NCBI GenBank assembly: GCA_964453055.1
Contig: CAYVOD010000058.1
Coordinates: 1 to 12,557, forward strand
DNA: 12,557 nt
Direction: 5' to 3'
Source of the DNA: UBA2256 sp964453055
GTDB taxonomy: Bacteria > Spirochaetota > Spirochaetia > Treponematales > Rectinemataceae
The position numbers and the translations under genes are program-made. Below, in pieces: positions 1 through 6,053 of the stretch (the stretch's first letter is position 1; each line of letters starts with the position of its first letter). Under the pieces are notes generated by a model, which saw nothing but the letters and a program-made list of their open reading frames with translations, was not told the DNA's origin and made no database searches.

Positions 1-51
1 GAGCGGGCGCTCATGCCGTGGAATACCGATAAATCGGGGAGCGCGACATGA
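1..51 (+). CDS. ABC transporter permease, C-terminal end only (partial)
   Basis: Frame 1 is open from the window edge and ends at TGA 49-51, giving 16 residues that begin ERALMPW. The same pattern (ERLCMPW) occurs at the C-terminus of the permease that follows, and an E-R-x-x-x-P-W tail is usual in SsuC/TauC-type permeases. I therefore read this as the tail of a second, paralogous permease. Its stop overlaps the next start by 4 bp (ATGA), which is typical of translational coupling in an operon. The call rests on very few residues, so it is likely but not certain. Confidence 0.6.
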   Translation, partial: ERALMPWNTDKSGSAT

Positions 52-848
52 AAAATCCCGCTGGCTTCAGGATGAATTCGCTCTGGGCTCGATTGAAGAC
101 CCCGGCGGTCATATTCGTGCTGCTGGTGATCTGGGAAGTCTGCGTCAGGGTCTTCAAGGTCAAGGAATACATCCTTCCCTCTCCCATCGTCGCCCTCCAG
201 CATCTCTTACAGCCCCAGCCCGACGCGAATTACAGCTGGATGGTCCATATCCGCATTACCCTGAAGGAGCTGGCGATATCCTTCCTCGTTACCTCGGTAC
301 TGGGCATAGCGATAGCGATTGGCCTGGCCTGGAACGCGACGATCAAGAAGATCGTCATGCCGGCTTTCGTCTTCCTCAACTCCCTCCCCATCGTCGCGAT
401 AGCCCCCCTCCTCGTCCTCTGGTTCGGCTACGGCCTGAAGACGAACATACTGATCGCCTTCCTCGTTTCCTTTTTCCCCGTCGTGATCAATACGACCGTG
501 GGCCTTTTCGAAATCGAGGACGATCTTCTGGACCTGGTGAAATACCTGAACGGGACGAAGCTGCAGATATTCCTCAAGCTCAGGCTCCCCAACTCGCTTC
601 CCTATATTTTCACCGGCCTGAAAATAAGCTCGACGATGTGCGTCGTCGGCGCGATCGTCGGGGAGTTCGTCGCCTCGGACAAGGGCTTGGGGTATATCAT
701 CATCAACTCCCAGTACACCATGGATTCCCCGCCGATTTTCGCGGGGCTCATGCTCGTCTCCCTCTTCGGTGTCGCCTTGTTCGGCATCGTATCGGCCGTC
801 GAAAGGCTCTGCATGCCCTGGCGGTTCAAGGGAAGGGACGGCAATTGA
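48..848 (+). CDS. ABC transporter permease, SsuC/TauC/ThiX type
   Basis: Inner-membrane subunit of 266 residues, a normal length for BPD_transp_1 permeases of nitrate/sulfonate/taurine/pyrimidine-type importers. Hydrophobic segments are visible near residues 19-35, 76-95, 103-127, 133-150, 190-207 and 230-250. The stretch at 113-129 (LPIVAIAPLLVLWFGYG) is characteristic of this subfamily. The cytoplasmic EAA-like loop that contacts the ATPase lies around 162-184 and carries the conserved G169 and L180-P181. A GLG motif sits near 213-215. The start is chosen for the GGGGAG ribosome site at 36-41 and the ATGA overlap with the preceding partial permease. The binding protein and ATPase genes follow on the same strand. 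If the upstream fragment is also a permease, the channel may be a heterodimer. Substrate unknown. Confidence 0.9.
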   Translation: MKNPAGFRMNSLWARLKTPAVIFVLLVIWEVCVRVFKVKEYILPSPIVALQHLLQPQPDANYSWMVHIRITLKELAISFLVTSVLGIAIAIGLAWNATIKKIVMPAFVFLNSLPIVAIAPLLVLWFGYGLKTNILIAFLVSFFPVVINTTVGLFEIEDDLLDLVKYLNGTKLQIFLKLRLPNSLPYIFTGLKISSTMCVVGAIVGEFVASDKGLGYIIINSQYTMDSPPIFAGLMLVSLFGVALFGIVSAVERLCMPWRFKGRDGN

Positions 849-864
849 TCGGAGCATTGCGTTC

Positions 865-884
865 GGGACCGCTTAAGCGTTCCC
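865..884. repeat. 20-bp near-perfect inverted repeat upstream of the binding-protein gene
   Basis: The 20 bases are a palindrome centred on CGCTTAAGCG, with one mismatched pair in the 10-bp half-sites. It lies in the 72-bp spacer between permease and binding protein, about 36 bp before the ATG. The symmetry with no loop fits an operator better than a terminator, and no T-run follows. I see no convincing -35/-10 pair beside it, so its role is open; an mRNA processing or stability element is an alternative. Confidence 0.4.
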
Positions 885-920
885 TCATAATTCATCGGAT
901 TCTCACGTAGGAGGTTTACA

Positions 921-1910
921 ATGAGAAAGCGAATCATCGCGACAATCGCGCTGGCGCTGCTCGTCCTGGCCGGGATTTCAGCCCAGACGACAAAGATCAA
1001 CTTCCAGCTGAACTGGAAGATTTCCGGCGACCACGCTCCCTACTATGTCGCCATGGAAAAGGGTTGGTTCAAGGAAGAAGGGCTGGACGTGAACGTCATG
1101 ATCGGCCAAGGCTCGGGATTCACCGTGCAGATGGTGGACGCCGGCAAGGCCCAGATCGGCATCTCCGACGCCCCGGTCCCCATCGAGTCCAGGGCCAAGG
1201 GCGCCAACGTGAAGATCGTCGGCATCATCTTCGATAAGCACCCCAACTGCATGTTCTTCTGGAAGGATTCCGGCATAAAGACCCCCCAGGACCTCAAGGG
1301 CAAGACAGTGGCCGTGCCGGCCTCGGACGGACATAAGGTGATGTGGCCGGCTTTCGCCAAGCTCGTCGGCCTCAACGCCAACGACGTCAAATTCATCAAT
1401 ATCGAACCGACGGCGAAACCCGCCGCCCTGGGATCCAGGCAGGCGGACGTGGTGTTCGAGCTCTTCACCGGCAAGCCCTTCATGGAAAAGGCGGTGCCGC
1501 CCGACCAGCTCGGATGGATCATCTGGGCGGACTACGGCTTCAACGCCTACGCGCACAGCTACATAGCCAACGGCGACTTCATGAAGAACAATCCCGAAGC
1601 CTTGCGCAAGTTCCTCAAGGTATCCTACAAGGCCTGGCAGTACACGCTCAACAACATCCCCGAGGCGATCGCGATTCTCTCCAAGTACCATCCCATCAAT
1701 ACCGACGATTTCATAGCCAACCTGACGGCGGTCAAGGAGTTCTTCAAGACCGATCGCTACAAGAACTACGGAATCGGCTATATCGACGCCGCGAGGATGC
1801 AGGACACGATCAACACCGTGAAGGAAAAAGGCTTGTCGATGAATCCGGATCCGACCTACTATTATTCTTCGGACTTCCTTCCCAGCCCTCCCTTCAAGTT
1901 CAGCTTCTAG
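921..1910 (+). CDS. ABC transporter substrate-binding protein, NMT1/THI5-like (SsuA family)
   Basis: Periplasmic binding protein of 329 residues. Residues 1-21 form a signal peptide (MRKR, a hydrophobic core, then a likely cut after GISA); no lipobox cysteine is present. The mature N-terminus, with FQLNWKISGDHAPYYVAMEKGWF at about 28-50, is the standard opening of the NMT1/THI5-like fold used for pyrimidines, sulfonates, nitrate and related small molecules. 'KTPQDLKGKTVAVP' at about 120-133 is the usual linker to the second lobe. A strong TAGGAGG site precedes the start at 921. It lies between its permease and ATPase genes. The family does not fix the ligand: the DHAPYYVA segment recalls pyrimidine-precursor binders such as ThiY, but thiamine biosynthesis genes are absent nearby, so I do not name it. 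Confidence 0.9.
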   Translation: MRKRIIATIALALLVLAGISAQTTKINFQLNWKISGDHAPYYVAMEKGWFKEEGLDVNVMIGQGSGFTVQMVDAGKAQIGISDAPVPIESRAKGANVKIVGIIFDKHPNCMFFWKDSGIKTPQDLKGKTVAVPASDGHKVMWPAFAKLVGLNANDVKFINIEPTAKPAALGSRQADVVFELFTGKPFMEKAVPPDQLGWIIWADYGFNAYAHSYIANGDFMKNNPEALRKFLKVSYKAWQYTLNNIPEAIAILSKYHPINTDDFIANLTAVKEFFKTDRYKNYGIGYIDAARMQDTINTVKEKGLSMNPDPTYYYSSDFLPSPPFKFSF

Positions 1911-1932
1911 AATCGGGCGCGGAAAATTAGCC

Positions 1933-1967
1933 GCGGGCGCGGCCGGCGAAGAGCCGGCCACGCCCGC
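1933..1967 (+). repeat. Strong GC-rich hairpin between binding-protein and ATPase genes
   Basis: Two 15-base arms (1933-1947 and 1953-1967) pair with a single mismatch around a 5-base loop GAAGA. No T-run follows, so it is not a standard intrinsic terminator. Its place just after the binding-protein stop is where many ABC operons carry a stem-loop that protects the upstream mRNA, giving more binding protein than membrane subunits. That role is inferred. Directly downstream an 8-bp tandem repeat (TTCGATCC twice, 1972-1987) leads to the ATPase gene. Confidence 0.6.
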
Positions 1968-2015
1968 TCGATTCGATCCTTCGATCCTTACCTATAGTCA
2001 AGGCGGTGGCCAGCG

Positions 2016-2783
2016 ATGCGCGACGAAAGAAAACCTTTGCTCTCCCTTAAAAATGTCAAAAAGACTTACACGACCGGCGGCGGCGAACTCAAGGCGCTCG
2101 GCGACGTTACCTTCGATATATTCCCAAAGGAATTCGTCTCCATCGTTGGCCCATCGGGCTGCGGAAAAACGACGCTCCTAAAGATCATAGCGGGGCTTCT
2201 GCCGAAATCTTCCGGCGAGATCATCATCGACAAGAAGGATTTCGACATAAGCCGGGAAGTCGGCTTCGTCTTCCAAAAACCCCTGCTCCTCCATTGGAGG
2301 AAAGTCATCGACAACGTCCTTCTGCCCATCGAAATTTTGAAGAAGGACAGAAAGGCCATGGAGGAGCGGGCCAGGTACCTGCTGGCCCTCGTCGGCCTGG
2401 AGGGTTTCGAGGACCGGTATCCGGGGGAACTCTCCGGAGGCATGCAGCAGCGGGTCTCCATCGCCCGGGCCCTGGTGCACGATCCCAAGCTCCTGTTGAT
2501 GGACGAGCCCTTCGGCGCCCTGGACGCTATAACCAGGGAGAGGCTTAATATCGAACTGCTGCGCATATGGCAGGAGACGGGAAAAACCATCCTCTTCGTC
2601 ACCCACGGCATCAACGAGGCGGTTTTCCTTTCGGACAGGGTCATCGTGCTATCGGCCCGCCCCTCGAGGATGATCGAATCCCTGGACATCAACCTGCCCC
2701 GCCCTCGCCAGCAGGAGGTGCGGGTGCAGCCGGAATTCGGGGCATACGCGCTGGAAATTTACAAAAGCCTGGAAATCGGCTGA
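2016..2783 (+). CDS. ABC transporter ATP-binding protein, SsuB/TauB type
   Basis: Cytoplasmic ATPase of 255 residues that powers the importer. All motifs are intact: Walker A GPSGCGKTT at 45-53, Q-loop Gln87, signature LSGGMQQR at 139-146, Walker B LLLMDEP at 159-165, D-loop ALD at 168-170 and H-loop His197 in VTHGINEA. The text after Walker B (FGALDAITRERL) and 'HGINEAVFLSDRV' are typical of the nitrate/sulfonate/taurine class. The ribosome site before the ATG is weak (AAGGCGGTGG around 2000-2009). The gene follows the binding protein after a 105-bp spacer with a stem-loop. Its stop at 2781-2783 is only 13 bp before the next start, so it is co-transcribed with the oxidoreductase. Confidence 0.93.
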   Translation: MRDERKPLLSLKNVKKTYTTGGGELKALGDVTFDIFPKEFVSIVGPSGCGKTTLLKIIAGLLPKSSGEIIIDKKDFDISREVGFVFQKPLLLHWRKVIDNVLLPIEILKKDRKAMEERARYLLALVGLEGFEDRYPGELSGGMQQRVSIARALVHDPKLLLMDEPFGALDAITRERLNIELLRIWQETGKTILFVTHGINEAVFLSDRVIVLSARPSRMIESLDINLPRPRQQEVRVQPEFGAYALEIYKSLEIG

Positions 2784-2796
2784 CCGGAGGATATGG

Positions 2797-3840
2797 ATGG
2801 ACCAGGAAGGAAGACTTTGCGTTGGCATTCGGGGAGCCGGGCAGGTGGCCAACCAGCATGCGGCCGCCATTCTCTCCAATCCGCGGCTGCGGCTCGCGGC
2901 CGTCAGCTCGCGTTCGCGCTCCAGCTCCGAAAGGCTCGCAAAGGAATGGGCGTGCGCGGGTAAAGGCGGAGCCCCGATCCGCGTCTATGACCGCTACGAG
3001 GAACTGCTCGAGGATCAGAGCGTGGATATCGTATCGGAATGCATGCCGAACTATCTGCACGCCAAAGAGGCCGCCCTCGCCTTCGAGGCCGGCAAGCACC
3101 TGATCCTCGAAAAACCCGCGGGCATCAACCATGAAGAGCTTCAATCGCTGCGCGAGGCAGCGGTACGCTCGGACCGCAAAAGCGTGGTCAGTTTCGTGCT
3201 TCGCTGGCATCCCCTGGTCGCCAATTTGAAAAGCCTTTTGGACGCTTCGGCCATCGGGGATGTCTATTATGCCGAAATGGATTACTGGCACGGGATCAAG
3301 CCGACTTTTTCCAGCTACGACTGGATACGGCGGGGGGAGTACGCCGGCGGGGCCATGATCACCGGCGGCTGCCATGCCACCGACCTGGCCCGCTACCTCC
3401 ACGGGGAGATCGACGAGGTTTCGGCCTATTCCACCAGGATGCGCGAGGATTTCGACTACCCGACGACCATCGTCGCCGCGATCCGGTTCGCCGACGGTTC
3501 GGTGGGGAAAATCTCGGTTTCCCTGGACGGCCTGAGCTTCCCCTATCAGTTTAATATCGACCTGCTCGGAACTAAGGGCGCCCTCAGGGACAACAGGGTT
3601 TATTCGAAGCCGCTCTTCCCCTTCCAGAAGGATTTCGTCGCCCTTCCCTGCGATACGCCGAACTCGGGTTCCGTCGAACATCATCCCTTCAAGCAGGAAA
3701 TCGACAATCTCGTGGAATGCATCGACAAGGGCGCTCCAGTCCTCTCCGACGTGCCTGACGCCTGCGGGTCCATGGAAGCCGCCCTCGCGATCACCGAATC
3801 CGCCGCGACCGGCAAGCCGGTAAAAGTCCGCCGGGGCTGA
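2797..3840 (+). CDS. Gfo/Idh/MocA-family NAD(P)-dependent oxidoreductase
   Basis: Predicted cytoplasmic dehydrogenase of 347 residues, a normal family length. The N-terminal Rossmann fold shows the dinucleotide motif GIRGAGQVA at 10-18. The family motif EKP is at 105-107 (LILEKPAGI). The C-terminal domain carries GGCHATDLARYL at 190-201, with His193 and Asp196 matching the usual G-x-H-x-x-D active-site signature. Such enzymes oxidise or reduce sugars, inositols and related polyols, or their cyclic derivatives. GGAGG at 2786-2790 decides the start at 2797; an out-of-frame ATG at 2793 is ignored. The gene sits between the ABC ATPase and a creatininase-family hydrolase (4 bp to the next gene), so it likely acts on the imported compound. 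Exact substrate unknown. Confidence 0.92.
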   Translation: MDQEGRLCVGIRGAGQVANQHAAAILSNPRLRLAAVSSRSRSSSERLAKEWACAGKGGAPIRVYDRYEELLEDQSVDIVSECMPNYLHAKEAALAFEAGKHLILEKPAGINHEELQSLREAAVRSDRKSVVSFVLRWHPLVANLKSLLDASAIGDVYYAEMDYWHGIKPTFSSYDWIRRGEYAGGAMITGGCHATDLARYLHGEIDEVSAYSTRMREDFDYPTTIVAAIRFADGSVGKISVSLDGLSFPYQFNIDLLGTKGALRDNRVYSKPLFPFQKDFVALPCDTPNSGSVEHHPFKQEIDNLVECIDKGAPVLSDVPDACGSMEAALAITESAATGKPVKVRRG

Positions 3841-3844
3841 AGCC

Positions 3845-4660
3845 ATGCAGGAATCCTTCAAAGGCGACTTCGCCCCGACGCCCCGCCGCGTCGATCGCAT
3901 GACCTCCCCCCGTTTCGCCGAGGCCTTGACGCGCTGCGACACCCTCATCCTTCCCCTGGGATCGGTGGAGCAGACGGGGAGCCATTGCCCCCTTGGCACC
4001 GACCTTTTTGTGGCCCAGGCAGTATCCGCCCTCCTGGCGGAAAAGGCGGATTGCCTCACGACGGCTCCCATTCCCTACGGCGACACCTTCGAGCTGGATT
4101 TCTGGCCAGGAACCGTCCACGTCGACCCGCCTGTCTTGGGATCCTATCTCGAAGCGGTGGCCCGATCTTTCCTGAAACAGGGCTTCTCGAACATAGTCTT
4201 TCTCTCCTGCCACTCGCTCAACATGAAAACCGTGGACCTGCTCTGCCGCCGCCTGCACCGGGAAGGATTCGGAGTCTGCGCGATAGACTGGTGGAAGGCC
4301 GCGGGAGATGCGGCCAGGGGGGAGACTAGGTCGAAGGAGCCTTTCGGCCACGGAGGAGAGGTGATCAGTTCTGTCATGAAGGCCTTGGCGCCCGACCTGG
4401 TGGATTTTGCCGAGGCCGATGACGGGGATTCGCTGCCCGGCCTGGCCAAGGTCGCCGCCCACCCCCTCGGCTCGGCCTTCGTCGCCTACGGCGATTTCAG
4501 GGACTATTGCCGCGGGGGCGCCTGGGGAGAGGTCAGCGGCTCCGCTTCCGCGGAGAACGGCGCCCGGTGGCTTTCCAGGGCCGTCGATGCCTTGGCTGCG
4601 CTGATCGCCGATTGGCGGAAAAGCGGCGAGCCTACGGCCCCTCCCGACGCGCGGCGCTAG
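3845..4660 (+). CDS. Creatininase-family metallohydrolase with altered metal-ligand positions
   Basis: 271 residues, near the usual 240-260. Family landmarks are LPLGSVEQTGSHCPLGTD at 36-53, SCHSLN at 121-126, and GHGGEVISS at 168-176 followed by ALAPDLVD. Against the classic EQHGPHLPLGTD pattern the first Glu (E42), the later His (H47) and the Asp (D53) remain, but the His after EQ is Thr44. In the second motif His123 is kept, while the position that is Glu in creatininase itself (Gly in many homologues) is Leu125. One metal site (E42, D53, H123) therefore looks intact and the second altered. Known members cleave cyclic amides or open rings: creatininase, a formamidopyrimidine deformylase, MftE and, as I recall, an inositol-pathway hydrolase of Thermotoga. 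The start follows the previous stop by 4 bp; Met19 (3899) is a possible alternative start. Substrate unknown. Confidence 0.85.
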   Translation: MQESFKGDFAPTPRRVDRMTSPRFAEALTRCDTLILPLGSVEQTGSHCPLGTDLFVAQAVSALLAEKADCLTTAPIPYGDTFELDFWPGTVHVDPPVLGSYLEAVARSFLKQGFSNIVFLSCHSLNMKTVDLLCRRLHREGFGVCAIDWWKAAGDAARGETRSKEPFGHGGEVISSVMKALAPDLVDFAEADDGDSLPGLAKVAAHPLGSAFVAYGDFRDYCRGGAWGEVSGSASAENGARWLSRAVDALAALIADWRKSGEPTAPPDARR

Positions 4661-4692
4661 CGCCTGAAACCGATTTATCCCCTAGCCCTACC

Positions 4693-4881
4693 CTAAGTAT
4701 CCCCGCCCGGGCCGCCGTCGGAGGATTTCTTCCTGCGGCGGACCGCCTCGGTCAAGAGGTACTCGATCTGGCCGTTTATCGAGCGGAAATCATCCTCGGC
4801 CCAGGTGGCGACGTCCCGCCAGAGCTGCGGCGAGAGCCGCAGCAGTATTTGCTTTTTATCCTTTTCGCTCTTATCGTCCAT
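4693..4881 (-). CDS. Small ribbon-helix-helix (Arc/MetJ-like) DNA-binding protein
   Basis: 62 residues, starting MDDKSEKDKK. The segment KQILLRLSPQLWRDVATWAEDD (about 10-31) gives the beta-strand and first helix of a ribbon-helix-helix fold. RSINGQIEYLLTEAVRRR (33-50) is the second helix, with the 'NGQIEYLL' pattern common in Arc-family proteins. The tail is polar and Gly-rich. The start lies 5 bp after the SPFH stop (TGA at 4889-4887), with no clear Shine-Dalgarno site in the gap, so translation is probably coupled to the SPFH gene. As I recall, this type of small RHH protein is often found beside SPFH/band-7 genes. It may autoregulate the pair; that is inference. It is convergent with the creatininase gene across a 32-bp gap with no clear terminator. 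Confidence 0.85.
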   Translation of the reverse strand: MDDKSEKDKKQILLRLSPQLWRDVATWAEDDFRSINGQIEYLLTEAVRRRKKSSDGGPGGDT

Positions 4882-4886
4882 GAATG

Positions 4887-5897
4887 TCAGTAGATGGATC
4901 CCGAGTTGACGACGGGCTGGGCGTCCCTGTTGCCGCAGAGCACCACCAGCAGATTGCTCACCATGGCCGCCTTCCTTTCCTCGTCGAGGGTGACGATGTT
5001 GTTTTCGCTTAACTTCGCCAAGGCCATTTCTACCATGCCCACGGCGCCGTCCACAATCATCTTCCGCGCGTCGATTATCGCCGTGGCCTGCTGGCGCTGG
5101 AGCATCACCGCCGCTATTTCGGGAGCGTAAGCCAGGTGGGTTATGCGGGCTTCGAGAATTTCTATGCCCGCGATCTCCACTCTGGTCTGTATCTCGGCCT
5201 TCAACTTCTCCGCCACTTCCTGGCTGGAGCCGCGCAGGGTCATCTCCTCTCCGCCCTCGGCGATATCGTAGGGATAGAGCCGGGCTATGTTGCGCAGGGC
5301 TGAGTCGCATTGTATGGAGAGGAAGGCCTTGTAGTTATCCACGTTGAACACGGCCATCGAGGAGTTGATGATCCGCCAGATGACCACGATGCCGACTTCC
5401 ACAGGGTTTCCGAGCGCGTCGTTTATCTTCTGCTTGTTGTTGTTCAGGGTCATCGATTTGAGGGAAATTATTTTCGACGGGAGGCTTACTTTGGCCGAAC
5501 CGCTCGATTTGCCAAGCTGGGGCATGGGATTCTGGTCTTCGGTGGCCGTGGCGGCCCCCGCGCCGGAGGCGGGATTAAACGCTGACACGAAGGGATTCAC
5601 GAAGAAGAAGCCCTCGCCCTTGAGCGTTCCGATGTACTTGCCGAAAAGGGTGAGCACCAGGGCTTCCTGGGGTTTCAAGACTTTCAGCCCCATGAAGGGA
5701 ATCCAGCAGACCAGGGAGTAGAGTATCCCCGCGACGAGGAGCATCACCCCCGCGGCCGACGATCCGTTCTCGTCGAGGATGACGCCGCCGGCGCCGACGG
5801 CCGCGAAGCCGGCTATCATCAAGATGACGGCAAGGATTAGCACCGCCATTCCGTTTTTCGCCTTCAAGACTCTTTCTTCAGAATAAGGATATTCCAT
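4887..5897 (-). CDS. SPFH/band-7 domain membrane protein
   Basis: 336 residues. Two hydrophobic segments near the N-terminus (about 15-41 and 47-66) anchor it in the membrane. The SPFH domain follows from about 70 (LKVLKPQEALVLTLFGKYIGT) to about 260 (EILEARITHLAYAPEIAAVML). A Gly/Ala-rich insert lies at about 106-136. The C-terminal helical part is QRQQATAIIDARKMIVDGAV, then EMALAKLSENNIVTLDEERKAAMVSNLLVVLCG. SPFH proteins oligomerise as membrane scaffolds and often modulate proteases or stress responses; the role of this member is unknown. An upstream in-frame ATG would add 15 residues, but GGAGGAAG at 5901-5908 fixes the start at 5897, and that upstream ATG lies above the predicted transcription start. 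The gene is the first of a two-gene unit with the RHH protein. Confidence 0.9.
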   Translation of the reverse strand: MEYPYSEERVLKAKNGMAVLILAVILMIAGFAAVGAGGVILDENGSSAAGVMLLVAGILYSLVCWIPFMGLKVLKPQEALVLTLFGKYIGTLKGEGFFFVNPFVSAFNPASGAGAATATEDQNPMPQLGKSSGSAKVSLPSKIISLKSMTLNNNKQKINDALGNPVEVGIVVIWRIINSSMAVFNVDNYKAFLSIQCDSALRNIARLYPYDIAEGGEEMTLRGSSQEVAEKLKAEIQTRVEIAGIEILEARITHLAYAPEIAAVMLQRQQATAIIDARKMIVDGAVGMVEMALAKLSENNIVTLDEERKAAMVSNLLVVLCGNRDAQPVVNSGSIY

Positions 5898-5932
5898 AAT
5901 CTTCCTCCGCGATCGCAGCATTCGATATTTAT

Positions 5933-5961
5933 ATGATATCATTTTGATATTAGATTGTCAA
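5933..5961 (-). promoter_or_regulatory. Near-consensus sigma-70 promoter for the SPFH-RHH operon
   Basis: Reading the minus strand, TTGACA (5961-5956) is a perfect -35 box. It is followed by a 17-base spacer and TATCAT (5938-5933), one mismatch from the -10 consensus. Transcription would start near 5926, leaving a 5' leader of about 28 bases that contains the GGAGGAAG ribosome site. The AT-rich block stands out sharply from the GC-rich surroundings. This is one of the clearest promoters in the window and suggests strong housekeeping-type expression. Confidence 0.8.
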
Positions 5962-5992
5962 GCAAAAATACACTAAAGCCCAGGATCTAAAA

Positions 5993-6021
5993 TTGACTCC
6001 ACCCCGGTTGATATATATTTT
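5993..6021 (+). promoter_or_regulatory. Candidate promoter for the metallo-beta-lactamase-fold gene
   Basis: TTGACT (5993-5998) is a good -35 box. At a 17-base spacing lies TATTTT (6016-6021), a modest -10 box within the AT-rich run TATATATTTTTTAG; TATATT at 6014-6019 is an alternative. The gene starts at 6054, so the position is plausible. It is divergent from the SPFH promoter, with about 30 bp between the two -35 boxes, so a regulator bound between them could affect both. The -10 assignment is uncertain. Confidence 0.4.
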
Positions 6022-6053
6022 TTAGAATACTTTGATTACGTGCGGGGGTTTTT

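Noticed and set aside
978..1961. 327-codon open frame on the minus strand opposite the binding protein
   Set aside because: Antisense shadow: low-complexity Gly/Val/Leu/Arg composition and no motif, while the plus-strand frame is a clear family member.
1933..1967. Intrinsic terminator inside the ABC operon
   Set aside because: The stem is strong but no T-run follows on either strand, and the ATPase gene needs transcription through it.
921..2783. A thiamine-precursor (ThiXYZ) importer
   Set aside because: The families fit, but no thiamine gene or TPP riboswitch is visible, and the same families import many other compounds, so no gene symbol is given.
2689..4071. 460-codon open frame on the minus strand opposite the Gfo/Idh/MocA gene
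   Set aside because: It is the antisense shadow of two clear genes in GC-rich DNA, has no recognisable domain, and is rich in Arg/Gly as expected from frame bias.
4693..5310. A 205-residue protein extending upstream of the RHH gene
   Set aside because: The extra N-terminal part overlaps the SPFH gene out of frame and has no sensible composition; the RHH domain needs only the last 62 residues from Met 4881.
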